DNA from: Acorus gramineus
Lineage: Eukaryota; Streptophyta; Magnoliopsida; Acorales; Acoraceae
Direction: 5' to 3'
Assembly: GCA_030737835.1 (NCBI GenBank)
Contig: CM060851.1
Span: 8,787,129-8,851,128, forward strand
DNA length: 64,000 nucleotides
Below, piece by piece: positions 26,555 to 37,672 of this stretch. Positions within the stretch are counted from its first letter, which is position 1, and each line of letters opens with the position of its first letter. The notes under the pieces were generated by a model. The model saw nothing but the letters and a program-made list of their open reading frames with translations, was not told where the DNA came from and made no database searches. The position numbers were made by a program, and so were the translations under genes.

Positions 26555-26986
26555 GTAAATTAATTACACCTATTGGGGTTTCTCAATGGAGCTCAAATTT
26601 TGGGGTCCATATAGCAAGACCCAATTGGTTAACATATACATACTTTTCTATCTCGGTATATACTCTTTATATTATTAAAAATAAATAAATATATGCATTC
26701 GATATGACTATACATTTCATTTTTAATGGATAAATGTACTTCATTCATTAGTTAGATATACACTTTATAAAAATTCAAAACACATGCTAGCCATAAAAGA
26801 AACCAAAGACAACCCGTCTAATGCACCGCTAACTCTTCACCCCACCTTTATTATCGACACCTCTTATCTTTGTATTTTTATTTTTCTACTCCCTTTAATT
26901 ACTTCTCTTTCTTCTTCTCACCGCCTTTCAGACTTGTAACTCACTTTTAATACAAGTGTTGGTAGCAAGATCTACCTTTCTCTCTC

Positions 26987-27009
26987 AAAAAAAAAAAAAA
27001 AAAAAAAAA
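26987..27009. repeat. A-run, possible retroposon tail
   Basis: About 23 A follow GATCTACCTTTCTCTCTC, similar to the sequence before the tail of the retroposon at 13456-13658. No target duplication was found, so the element's extent is not defined. Confidence 0.45.
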
Positions 27010-27212
27010 TACTAACTTCATTGTATTATCAACCAATTTCGTTTGAATCATATTACTAAAAAAATTATGCTCAGCCCCAGGTGCAACCCAGTCCACACCG
27101 TCCACACTTTTTTCCTTTTAAAAAAAAAATTTATACACTCGCCCATGGAAGCATATACACCGGCATATGAAATGAAGTATACTAAAATAGAACAAGATAT
27201 ATATTTTTTAAA

Positions 27213-27749
27213 GGGAAAAATCCATATAACCCCCTACAAACTGATTGAAATCCATATAACCCCCTGACTTTTATTAAAATCCATACAACCCCCTGAAAAC
27301 ACTTAGTAAATCAAAATAAACCCCTAAATAAAATTTACGTTTATAGGTGATGAATATTCTGTGAATTTTATGTTTGGTTAACCCTTGTAGAAAACACTGT
27401 ATACTAAAAAACCATAAAATGTGTTAAAATGTGAAAAATCTTCTATGAATGACGATTTTATCTCTCCAGATAGGGTTTTATAATACATCCAAAGAGAGTA
27501 AAATTGTCTTTTTATAGGATTTTTCATATTTTTAACACATTGTAGTGGTTTTTTTTAGTCCATTGTGTCTTTAGTCAAGGTTAACCAAATGAAATATTTG
27601 CAAAATATTCATCATCAACTAATGAAAATTTTATGGAGGGAGTTATTTGGATTTACTAGGTGTTTTCAGGGGGTTATATAGATTTTAAGAAAAGTGAGAG
27701 GGTTATATGAATTTCAGTAAGATTTTAGGGGGTTGTATGGATTTTTCTC
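27213..27749. mobile_element. Foldback Mutator-like element with arms of about 250 bp
   Basis: The left arm GGGAAAAATCCATATAACCC and right arm ending GGTTGTATGGATTTTTCTC are inverted repeats that stay alignable almost to the centre. Each arm carries internal AACCCCCT repeats. It is flanked by a perfect 9-bp duplication TTTTTTAAA (27204-27212 and 27750-27758). A transcript would fold into one long hairpin. No coding sequence. Confidence 0.85.
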
Positions 27750-28158
27750 TTTTTTAAAATACAAAAAATTGACCTTCATATAACGTGGTATAGCCCATAC
27801 ATTATGAAACCACATCATATCTTAGTTTGGGTTCTATTATAGTATATTATCCTATTATAGTGTATGAGACTGTAGACGAAGTTACGATACAGACTAAATG
27901 TATCAACTATCTTATACACAATTTTTTTTCGCAACCCCAATTTCAATCTTATATGCTCGATAGAAAATAACATGAGCATATACTTACATCAGCGAGGTAT
28001 ATGCTTTGTAATTTTTATTCACATGTTTTATAAATGGATCCGTGCAATTTATTGAAGTTTGTGCTTTATTTTTTTTATGAAAATATATACCTCATTAGAT
28101 TATGTATACTATTTTTAAAAAATTCAAAATACTTGTTGACTGTAAGTGGGGCTGGAAC

Positions 28159-29279
28159 CAGTGGCGGCTCCAGGAATTTTCATAGATGGGGTCGTTAAAA
28201 AAATAAATTTAACAAAAATTTTAAAAAATATATTCTTATCATATATCATATATTTATAAAAAATATAAATTTTTCTTTGTAAAGTAAAACTACTTACATT
28301 AATACAAAAAAATAAACCATCAAAGAGAATCATTTTAGATATATGCTCTTCTTATTTTGTTATGATTATTAGGATGAAAAGTTGAGTTTTTTTTTCTTAA
28401 ACTTGAATCTGAAAGAGATTGCTTACTTCAAGACGACCTTGCTTAACACCACAATTATTTTTTTCATAGGAGAAAAATCTTGTTCTATAGTTGATTTTTT
28501 TATCCATTAAACAAAAATTTTATAAACACAAATACATAAAAAAATAAAAAATTAATCAACTGGAGACCCACACCCATCTTCCCAAAACACTCTCCGGATG
28601 GGTCCACCCCCCTCCCCTTCCCCTCACAAGCATATATTAAATTATATTTTGATACACAGACAGGTAAAGGGCTTTCAATACACTATAAATGACTGAAAAA
28701 TGGTGTAATGTTGAAGGGTCCCATACTAGCGATTTTTTATAAAATGGAGTAGTGTTTTAGTGTTTCACTATTTTTTCCTTTTCCAATGTGAGTGTTGGGT
28801 TTTTAATGGGTCAAATACTGGCCGGTTTGTTTTAAAAAAGGAAAATGTTAGACTCGGTTTTTTTACTAACCAAAACTCAAACCACACATGTTTTAATTTA
28901 TCTTTGATTTATAAACATCATCTAACGAGGTATATATTTTGATAAAAAATGTATATCTCTCTATTTCGGATTGAATGAATCCATATTTAATAAGTGTAAG
29001 AAAATTTTTAACAAGATATATACATCGTTTAATGAGGTATATGTTTCACTGGATTTCTAACGAGGTATATAAGATTGTATTTTGAACTGAGTGTAACAAC
29101 ACTCTTTAAAAAAATTTAATGGGCTAGTTTGTTTAAAAAAAGTGTAATGGGGGTCAAAATGTCAAAACTCTGGCCAAAAAAATGTGAATAAAGTATGATG
29201 GGTAGGCTGATTTGTTTTTTGTTTTTAAAATATTGATGGGTCAATTGACCCAATCCTGTGAAGAGTGGAGCCGCCGTTG
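28159..29279. mobile_element. Non-autonomous hAT element
   Basis: Ends CAGTGGCGGCTCC and GGAGCCGCCGTTG form a 13-bp terminal inverted repeat with one mismatch. The 8-bp target duplication GCTGGAAC (28151-28158 and 29280-29287) is exact, the size used by hAT transposases. 1,121 bp, AT-rich, with repeated AACGAGGTATAT-type motifs and no transposase. Confidence 0.88.
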
Positions 29280-29469
29280 GCTGGAACACACTGCTGAACA
29301 CACCGAATTCTCTTGTACACAGCCCCTCTTAAATCTATAAATGAGACTCCTGAGACTTGAGACTTCACTTCTGTGTGTTATTGTTCACAAAGGGAATTGA
29401 TATATATAACACATATACTTACTGTAAAAAAAAAAAAGACATATAACATATAAGTATATGGAGGTTTGC

Positions 29470-29486
29470 GCCCCCCCCCCCCCCCC
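29470..29486. repeat. Poly-C run
   Basis: A run of roughly 16 C. Its length may be unreliable in assembly. Confidence 0.7.
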
Positions 29487-29799
29487 TATGTGGAACATTT
29501 ACAAATTTTTTTATTATAAATGCCAACTAAAATAAAGATTGTTGATCACTTAATCTGTTTTACAGTCCTATTTACAACCACATATATCATTAAAAAACAA
29601 TGTATATTATACAATCGCAGTGTATGAGATTGTAATTCTTTTATTTTTTTTAAAGAAAAAAATATACTAATGTATTTTAGTGCATACTTCAATAAACGAG
29701 TATATATTTTTTATATAAAAAAATTGATGTGAACTGCGGATGAAGCTATATACAGAACATGTCATATCTTTTTTTAAATTAATATAATATTTTGTAGTT

Positions 29800-31609
29800 C
29801 TACGCTTAACCCCTTGAGTTAAAATTTCGTTGACAGATGAGAAATATTATGTGAATATTCTGTTTAGTTAACCTTAACTAAAAATAAAGTATACCAAAAA
29901 ACACTTACAATTTATTAAAAATGCGACAAAAAGTCTGTCAATGATGATTTACCCTTTTAGATAGATTATAACTAGTTTTCTCCCAAGCACGATGTGCGTG
30001 TAAATAAAAAATATTTTAAAAAAACTGCCCACAATCAATACACTCATTTTTTTTCAATTAATATATGTGTGATATAATATATCATATTATATATACATAA
30101 ATAATATAATGAAAATTTCAATGATTATTAAATGAGTTTTTTACATATATATACCCCTCCACCAACCCTATATTGTAAAAATACTCTATTTGAAACTCTA
30201 AAAACAATAATATCACTTGAATGGATTTTAAAAAAATAATGTTTATGTAAAATTTAAATCTTTATTAGAATTAGAGGTGCAACTTGGATGTGTTGAACTC
30301 GATCCAACTTGAAATTTGAACGGATTTGGGTTGGAGTTTTACGTTCGGGTTCAACTTGAGCCCGAACACGAACAACCCCAACCCAATTTGGGTTGAATAA
30401 GTTAAAGAGAAAAAAGATTACAAATAAATAATATAATTTTATTTTTTCATATGGATAAGTTAAACAGATTTAAAAATTTTAATTTAAAAACTGATCAATT
30501 ATGAAAAAATATATTCAACCGAAAAACCCTAAATTCAAACTCAAATACTCATGCATAAAGATTGAATAAATTTATTCACTGTTAAGAACCCACACAAACA
30601 CATTAATAACTTATTATGAAGTCTCCATTCACCACTGGCGTCCAAACCGTGCAATCTAATTTCATTAGTAAAAACTCATCTATTCAAATAACAAATGAAT
30701 GTAAGTTCTTTTTATATATATATATATATATATATCCGAAAGCTGTTAAGATTTATTGTGAGATTTATTAAATAATAATTTGGGAGTTAATAAGAAAAAT
30801 GGGCATTTGATTAGGATATAAAATAGGTTATTAATGTTGATATATTAACCCCCCGTAATCTCGATATATCTATAAAGCCCTCATATTTCCAATTCTACCC
30901 TCCTTTAGGGTTTTTTTTTTTTTGAAATATTGGTTGCTTTCAAAGAGTTAAAAATATATATATTTGTTAATCATGGCTTAGATAACGAAATATGCCTAGA
31001 ATATTCTAATTTTGTAAAAGAATTTTTAACCGCAGAGGGTTATTTGCATTTATGGTGTGTTTACAGGGGGTTATATGGATATATCGAGATTATAGGGGGT
31101 TTTATGGATATCTGGAAGATTGCAGGGGGTTAGATGGATTTTTGCCTTTTAAATATTTTGGCAGTAGAATGTAGATTGATTTATAAAATCTAATTATCTA
31201 TTTAAAATCATAAGATAAGATTAGGAGACTAAATATTAGTTTTGAATAATAATAGACTTTAACAAATTTATTAGGGGTAAAAATGTAAAATTGTGTCACA
31301 AAGTTGAAAAACACTTTTGATTAGTAGTATATATATAGATAGAAACCCTATTCAGATGGGTAAAATCATCAATTATAGTGGGTTTTTTTTTATAATTTTA
31401 ACACATTATATGGAGTTTTCAATATACTATGTTTTCAATCATGATTAACCAAACGGAATATTCACAAACAATCATAATACGTCAGCGAAATTCAGGGGGC
31501 TATTTGAAATAATTATGTAGGTGTTTTTAAGGGGTTACATGTACTTCAGAAAAAGACAAAGGGTTATATAGATTTTAGACATTTTACCGGGGTTAAATGG
31601 ATTTTTCCC
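29800..31609. mobile_element. Second foldback Mutator-like element, split by a Helitron
   Basis: The left part (29800-29971) and right part (31340-31609) match the arms of the foldback element at 27213-27749: TTAACC with ATATTATGTGAATATTC on the left, and GATTAACCAAACGGAATATT with the GGATTTTTCCC end on the right. The outer left end is truncated. The Helitron 29972-31339 lies near the axis of the palindrome. The right arm also occurs in the array units at 36453-36643 and 41966-42159. Confidence 0.75.
29972..31339 (-). mobile_element. Non-autonomous Helitron H1
   Basis: On the minus strand it begins TCTATATATATACTACTAAT and ends with hairpin GCACATCGTGC, a 10-nt spacer and CTAG, inserted between A (29971) and T (31340). 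A TC start, a hairpin about 10 nt before CTRR, and an A-T target without duplication are the Helitron hallmarks. 1,368 bp with no Rep/helicase coding. The interior contains a short inverted repeat (ATCTCGATATATC near 30855 and GATATATCGAGAT near 31075). Confidence 0.82.
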
Positions 31610-31663
31610 TAACATATAACCTGTGTAAGCCGTGGAACGAGAATGATATATTCATATAGATGA

Positions 31664-31715
31664 TAAAATAATAATAATAACAATAATAACAACATACAAC
31701 AACAACAACACGCGG
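31664..31715. repeat. AAT/AAC trinucleotide microsatellite
   Basis: ATAATAATAATAACAATAAT followed by ACAACAACA. The same tract occurs at 36693-36735 and 42206-42251 in the array units, and an AAT version at 62863-62911 in the distal segment. Confidence 0.85.
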
Positions 31716-32067
31716 GTTCACGTGTTCCCCCATCATTTGTTAAAACCAAAAGTCATGTTTCTAAAACGTTGAAGAGTGGATCAATCCCCACCATTCACAT
31801 TGCTAAACCTATCAATAAAAAAAACAAAAAAAATTCATATGTAGGTTATTTGAAAAATATTAATCCCACTGATCCATTCGACAGTCTCCTGCCTTACTTT
31901 TTTTTTTTTTTCAGGTGATGACGTAAACAATATTTTAATATGATGACATAAATAAGATATTCTAGGAAAGTTACACATCTAATATTTTTCATTGCCAGAA
32001 ACTAAACTTTTCAATTTAAATCGTCAAAATCTAAAATCAAAGTATGACATTTCAGTTAGTAGCAGAC

Positions 32068-32147
32068 CTCCATTGGCGTAGTGGTCGAAATGCACCCCTC
32101 CCCAAGGGAGGTCACGAGTTCAAACCTTTCTTTACCCACCCAAAAAA
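32068..32147 (+). mobile_element. Short tRNA-related SINE head
   Basis: Box A-like TTGGCGTAGTGG and box B-like GAGTTCAAACC are 32-33 bp apart, with a short A-rich end (CCCAAAAAACA). The corresponding place in the next array unit (near 37135) lacks it. Only about 80 bp, with no clear target duplication. Confidence 0.55.
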
Positions 32148-32351
32148 CATCTGAACTTCCTTCCAATTATTGCTACCAATTTAAGTTGTCAAAGAGTTTG
32201 ACAAAATCTTCATCGGTCATATCCCCTCTATTTCCAAATTGAGTTTATGGATGTAAAGAAAAAATTAAAACTTTTTTTTGGTATAAAAAGATAAAATATA
32301 AAATTTGACAACATTTGTTTCTAAGCTTGACCCTGCAACAAGCTTAATTCT

Positions 32352-32426
32352 AGGCCCTGCAACAAGCTTGACCGCTGCGACAGGAATGCTCGGGCTAAGC
32401 TTGGATCAAGTACTTGACGAGGTCTG
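32352..32426 (+). pseudogene. RALF-like 3' fragment (copy R0)
   Basis: Keeps the last third of the RALF gene, from AGGCCCTGCAACAAGCTTGA to the TGA shared with intact copies. An extra G in CTCGGGCTAAG shifts the frame, and a short partial repeat of CCCTGCAACAAGCTT lies just upstream (32330-32345). No promoter or signal peptide. It marks the left edge of the RALF array; the matching point in copy R1 is 5,534 bp downstream. Confidence 0.85.
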
Positions 32427-32999
32427 ATCAGACTTAATTCTGTGAATGGAATAAAACATTGTTTAGGTTTGTGGGTTTTGTAAATAAATAAAGAAGGGCT
32501 GTTGATGATCAGCTTAATTGAACCTTCATTATTCCTTCTCTTTGATATTTGGTTGCACCTTTTTTTTTTTTTGTTTAAATCAATGATGATTTTGATTGGC
32601 AATGCTGGTATTTTGTTATTCTTTATTCCGTCCATCTATTCTGCATTGTGACTTGTGAGCCTGTGAGGGAAGAAGTGGTGTGTTAGGAATTACTTAGCAT
32701 GGCTTTGGTCTACTATTATGTTAGCACCATTGAATTTATCCGGATAGTCCGGAAAGACAAATAAAATTGTTCAAAGGTCCAGAGCCAAATAATTTAGACT
32801 CAATCATATTTATTAATCAAAACTCAGATCACACGTGTTTTTAATTTTTTAAAATATTAAATATCACCTGATGAGCATATACTTTAATTAAAAATGTATA
32901 TTGATCCATTTTGAGTTGAATGCTTTAATTTAAAAATGTATAATATTAAGAAAAATTATGTTTAAACTAAAAAAAAAAAATTTTTAAAATAATGGTGGT

Positions 33000-33108
33000 T
33001 CAGCCCATTAGGTGGATCGGCCGAGTTAGGCTGGCACGGCCTGGTAGCCCATTGGCCAGTTTCCCAAGCAGGGCGGGCCGAATCGATACGGTTCGTTTTA
33101 CACCTCTA
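33000..33108 (-). mobile_element. GC-rich terminal block of an unidentified hAT-like element
   Basis: Read on the minus strand it starts TAGAGGTGTAAAACGAACCG and is rich in GGCC/GGGC motifs, as are subterminal regions of several plant hAT families. Copies lie at about 38521-38637 and 45798-45909. The other end was not found. Confidence 0.35.
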
Positions 33109-33290
33109 TCCTTCCTAACCCTACCTTTCCTCTTTTCCTCTTCCCCTCTTCGAACCCCTCCACCTCTTCCGCCGGTCACACATCTTTCCACCTCTCCAGT
33201 TTTCTCCGTTCCCCTCTCCCTCCTTCCTCCGTCATTTGCTCCGGAAAAATGGATTACGGCGAAGGGTGAATGGTGAGAATGTGAGATTAA
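33109..33290 (+). pseudogene. CT-rich leader with short ATG frame (possible captured first exon)
   Basis: A CT-rich stretch resembling a plant 5' leader is followed by ATG at 33249, a six-codon frame MDYGEG, TGA and then GGTGAG, which could be a splice donor. Copies lie at 38779, 44173, 44219 (a local 46-bp duplication) and 46051. Gene of origin not recognised. Confidence 0.3.
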
Positions 33291-33768
33291 TGGTTTTCTT
33301 AACTAAATTGTTGATTTTTGGGTTTCGGAATTTTGAGGATAGTGGCTCAAGAATTAGTTTGTTAGGATAGACATTCTCATTCGAAAACTGTAATGTTGGT
33401 GAAAAAAATGCTTTTTAGGATTACATCGTTATTTTATTTTATTTTTGCATTATTTTTTTGTTAATAAATTATTGATGTTTGGGGATATATTTACATTATG
33501 ATTTTATTTTATTTTATTATTTTATTGGTGGGTTGTTCTTGAAGATCTATTAATATGTCATACTATTCTAATCCAAGGTTAGCAATGATATCGGGTAGCA
33601 AATATCAACATTTCCTTAAAAAAAAACATGTCATACTATTTAGGAGTACATTTATTTTATTCTATTTTAGTAAAAAGTTAGAATATCATATTATTTTATT
33701 ATATTTTTTATTGATGGGTTTTCTTAAAATATATTAATATATTATTACTTTTATTGAATTTTATATTC

Positions 33769-33796
33769 ACGCACATCGTGCGTAGGGGAAGACTAG
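33769..33796 (+). mobile_element. Helitron 3' end
   Basis: Palindrome ACGCACATCGTGCGT, then AGGGGAAGA, then CTAG with T next: a textbook Helitron 3' terminus. The 5' end was not located. The matching place in unit 2 (near 39301) is partly deleted. Confidence 0.7.
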
Positions 33797-34012
33797 TATA
33801 AGACTACCCTTAACATTATCAACAAAATTATGAGATGGATCAAATGCTAAATGCTAACTACGAGAGATTTAATTAAACATAATATTTGAATTTGCAATTT
33901 CATGAAAAAAATCGAGATGCATTTGTTTGTGTTTTTTTTTTTTTTCCTTTCTCACTTCCTTCATTATCTTTTATTCCCTCTTGGGCTATGTTTATTTTAC
34001 GATAGGTGTCAA

Positions 34013-34037
34013 CTAGTTTTCCCAATGCACAATGTGC
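34013..34037 (-). mobile_element. Helitron 3' end, opposite orientation
   Basis: On the minus strand hairpin GCACATTGTGC is followed by ATTGGGAAAA and CTAG, preceded by A on the plus strand. Same terminus type as H1. Repeated at 39526 in unit 2. A Helitron-type 5' start TCTATATTAGTGACC occurs at 34640 on the plus strand. Confidence 0.6.
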
Positions 34038-34096
34038 GTCGAAATGAAAATTCTGTTGATAGTACATATGACATGTTAAAAATATGTCGGAAAATT

Positions 34097-34597
34097 CAAA
34101 TTACATAAAATATTTATTAAATTAATTTCAAATAATAAAAATTTATACTAAAAATTTGAAAAATTCAAACTACATAAAAACAAAATTATGTGCAAGAAAT
34201 TAAGAAGGAAACAAATATATATTAATTGAGTTTCATTTGCAATTTTGTTTCTCTGATCCATTTCAAATTACATAAAATATTTATTAAATTAATTTCAAAT
34301 AATACAAATTTATACTAAAATTTTGAAAGATTCAAACTACATAAAAACAAAATTATGTGCAAAAAATTATGAAGGAAACAAATATATATTACTTGAGTTT
34401 CATTTACAATTTTATTTCTCTGATCCATTTCAAATTACATAAAATATTTATTAAATTAATTCCAAATAATACAAATTTATACTTCAAATTTGAAAAAATC
34501 AAATTACAAACAAAAAATTACGTGCAAGAAATTATGATGGAAACAAATATATATTACTTGGGTTTCATTTACAATTTTGTTTTACCGATCCATTTTG
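34097..34597. repeat. 167-bp tandem triplicate
   Basis: Units start CAAATTACATAAAATATT at 34097, 34264 and 34431, exactly 167 bp apart. Each includes AATTATGTGCAA and a GAGTTTCATTT block. The copy in unit 2 starts at 39610, 39777 and 39944. Confidence 0.88.
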
Positions 34598-35573
34598 GTT
34601 CTTTCATCCAAATCCTGAAATTAATAAGTTAGTAATCTATCTATATTAGTGACCAAAAGTGTTTTCAATTGTATTACACAATTTTACATATTTACCCCTA
34701 ATAAAATTTTTAAAGTCTATTATTATCCAACACTAATATTTAGTCTCTTAATTTTATCTTAGGATTTTAAAGATATATTGAATCAATGGTGTTGATTGTA
34801 CAATATCATCATATTTTTTGTTATTATTATTTTTATTAGATTTAGATTGAGATAATCATAGAATGATAGAACATAGATAATAAAGATGTAATTTCAGATA
34901 AATATGAGTTTCGATGTCACTTTTCATCTTCAAATAATCATTTTCTATTTCATCGGCATAAGTATATATTGAAACTCTCTTTCCAATGAGCTATTGATCA
35001 CCGCAATCAGAGTTATTGTTGAAAAATTATGATTTTTTTAAAGAATATGAAGAATATTTTAACTCTTTGTTTTTCTTTCTGTATCTACGCATAAATTGGA
35101 TAATATCATCAATATCCACCAAATAATAATTTTTTTTGTATACATACCTCTAAAAAAATCATATTTTAGCAAAATATCAATAATGATTTGTTATTTCTAA
35201 TAATATCATTCTAAATATGAGTGCAACTCGGGCGGGTTGGATCAGGTTGGAGCTCAACTCAAACCCAACTCGATGTTGGAGAAAATCAACTCGAGGTTGC
35301 ACAACTCAACCCGTCAGGTTATATTCAGGTTGGGTTCAGGTTTGATACGAGATTTTGTGCCATGAATAAAGATTATGTTCATTTTAATGTTTCTGGTTAC
35401 TGTTTTATGGTCAATGAATCCAAATCTTTATTTGGGTTGGGATATTTTGACCAATTTACGTTGGTTTTTCATTTATTCTTATATTAAATGTGTTGGATTG
35501 CTGTGGATTTTGGACTGGATTGAAGGGACACTCGCAGTAGTAATATATAGTTGAAACTAAGCTTTTTTGAAAG

Positions 35574-35952
35574 ATGGAGATCACCGATGTTTCGGATTAT
35601 GAGGCGATCGCCAAAGAGAAGCTTCCGAAGATGGTCTATGGCCCCATTCGGTAACGCAATTGGGGGTCTGATTCTGCTTTTAATTAAGAAAAAAAACTCA
35701 AACGTGTTACCGAATGGATTTTAGAAAGATAACTTAAATAAAAAGTTACTAACAGTTTTTAGCGCAAAATGATTGCTTTTTAAAAAACACAGAAAATATG
35801 CTTTCGGGAAATCAAAGTATATTTAAACCACTTTATTCAAAATCATATTTTTTGAACGTGTTTTCAAATGAGCCCTATGACTAATATGCGTCCGGAGCCG
35901 AGGACCAGTAGTCTCCCAAGGAGATCTGGAACGCATTCTCAAGGATCCTATG
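35574..35952 (+). pseudogene. Glycolate oxidase exon 1 pseudogene with MITE (unit 1)
   Basis: ATG at 35574 opens MEITDVSDYEAIAKEKLPKM then VY, the start of plant peroxisomal glycolate oxidase, the photorespiratory FMN enzyme. A 236-bp MITE interrupts after VY (35640-35875). Beyond it the frame continues D, stop, YASGAEDQ, stop, SPKEIWNAFSRIL, where functional enzymes have DYYASGAEDQW and ENRNAFSRIL. The donor after the last codons reads CTATGAGC where GT is expected. Later exons are absent from this unit. Same lesions as units 2 and 3. Confidence 0.88.
35640..35875. mobile_element. 236-bp MITE in glycolate oxidase pseudogene (unit 1)
   Basis: Terminal repeats GGCCCCATTCGGTAACGC and CGTGTTTTCAAATGAGCCC (reverse complement similar), flanked by TAT on both sides (35637-35639 and 35876-35878). 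A 3-bp duplication suggests Tourist/Harbinger type. Present at the same codon in all three units. Confidence 0.75.
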
Positions 35953-37594
35953 AGCTTCCTTCAGTTACTTCAGCATGTTTTTCTTTTGTTTGAAATCGAT
36001 GTCGTCGCATTAGATTTAGTTCAAAATTAAAAACACCTTTTAAGTTTATGTTGTTTTTTATATGAATGGGTTTAGTTTAAGATTCTTCGAATAACTTATC
36101 AGTGGAGTGACCATCCGAAGAAATCTTTTTTATTTTTCCTGTTTTATTTCATTGGGTTGAGTTTTCTCATATACTGATGGAAAGTTGATTTTGTCTCACA
36201 AAATAAAGTTTCCTTTGAAACCAAACCAATTTTCAAAATTGGCTTTTTACCTGCTTTTCGTAAAAGCTACTCTCAACCAACTTTTAATAAAAGCTACTCT
36301 GAACTAATTATTTTCATAAAAGTTGTTTTGTTTGCTTTTAGTACATGAGAATCAAAATCTGAAACAAAAATATTAAAATTTTACAAAAAAAACATGTCTG
36401 AAACTGATTATCTTAAAACTGATATTGTAAAAGCATAATCAATTTGATAGTTGGAGTTTTCAGTATATTATGTTTTCAATCATTACTAACCAAACAGAAT
36501 ATTCACAAATAATCATAATATGTCAGCGAAATTCACGGGGCTATTTGGATTAATTACATAGGTGTTTTCAAAGGGTTACATGAACTTCATAAAAGACAAA
36601 GGGTTATATGAATTTTAGACATTTCACAGGGGTGGATTTTTCCCTAACATATAACCGGTGTAAGCCATACAACGAGAATGATATAGATGATAAAATAATA
36701 ATAATAACCTACAACAACAACAAAAACAACAACAAGCGGGTTCACTTTGACAATTCACAGTGGCTCTACTTTTTGATTTTTTAGTCCAATTTTTCATGAA
36801 AACCCAATTAATTCTCTTCATTTAAGACTTTTTTTGTCCGAAAATTTAAAATCCACTGATTAAGAAATTTTAAAGATGATAGATATGGTTATAATTTTCA
36901 AAATAATATTTTTATCTACATTCCAGTTATTTGTGTTTAGTCAAATGTTTGGGCAATTTGACATATGTAACTTATCTTTTTTTTCTTTTTTTCACGTGAT
37001 GACATAAACAATATTTTAATATGGTGACATAAATAAGATATTCTAGGCAAGTTGCACTTTTAATGTTTTTTGTTGTCAGAAACTAGACTTTCCAATTTAA
37101 ATAGTCAAAATCTAAAATCAAATTATAACAATTTAAGTTAACAAAATCTGAACTTCCTATTTTTTTTTTTTTTCTTCCCCAAAACTGAACTTTCAATTTA
37201 AGATGTGAAAAGATGAACTTCCAATTAGTTGCTACCAATTTAAGTTGTCAAAAAGTTTGACAAAATCTTTCCATTGGTCATATCCCCTCTATTTCCAAAT
37301 TGAGTTTATGGGTCTAAAGATAAAATTAAAACTTTTTTTTGGTACAAAAAGATAAAATATAAAATTTGACAACATTTGTTTCCCAATATAGCCTTCTATG
37401 AAACTATAAGGAACATAATAGATCCAACACATCCGTGATCATCCGATCTTATAGATATAGTTGAAAGATAATCCATACAAAGAAATGTTAAATTTTAATT
37501 GAATCTTAATTCTAATTTTGAAATCTAAAAGAATATCTCAGTCTCATTGCTATTTTAAAATGATAAGATCAGACAATCATGTATACGTAAACCC

Positions 37595-37601
37595 TATAAA
37601 T
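37595..37601 (+). promoter_or_regulatory. TATA box of RALF copy R1
   Basis: TATAAAT lies 78 bp before the ATG, followed by a short leader with no upstream ATG. The same box is at 43099 in R2, but it is changed (TGTAAAT) in the broken copy R3. Confidence 0.65.
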
Positions 37602-37672
37602 ATCCCTCCCCCAACAAATTAACACACATATTCATCAAAAGTCAAGTGACAAGTGACACACCACCACCAACG

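Larger units (their letters stand above)
21644..26622 (+). mobile_element. Mutator-like element E3, interrupted by E4
   Basis: Left end CAATAATGATCTTTAGGCCC and right end GGGGTCCATATAGCAAGACC are flanked by a perfect 9-bp duplication AATTGGTTA (21635-21643 and 26623-26631). Its own sequence is 21644 to about 23114 and about 26555-26622; E4 occupies the middle and was inserted inside its right terminal repeat. The interior contains repeated imperfect palindromes of the type AGATACACGTGTATCT and a GC-richer patch near 22790-22920. No transposase was recognised. Confidence 0.82.

Noticed and set aside
32075-32140. Possible tRNA gene
   Set aside because: Box A and B are present but the flanks do not form an acceptor stem or full cloverleaf; a SINE head fits better.
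32992-33276. 94-codon frame rich in Pro, Ser and Leu, repeated at 38582
   Set aside because: It crosses a GC-rich transposon end and a CT-rich leader-like stretch; no domain, and it is not kept intact in the other units.
34357-34632. 91-codon frame repeated identically at 39870
   Set aside because: It is a translation of the 167-bp AT-rich tandem repeat, not a gene.
37646-37672. Upstream in-frame GTG as RALF start
   Set aside because: Plant nuclear genes start at ATG; the ATG at 37673 directly precedes the signal peptide.
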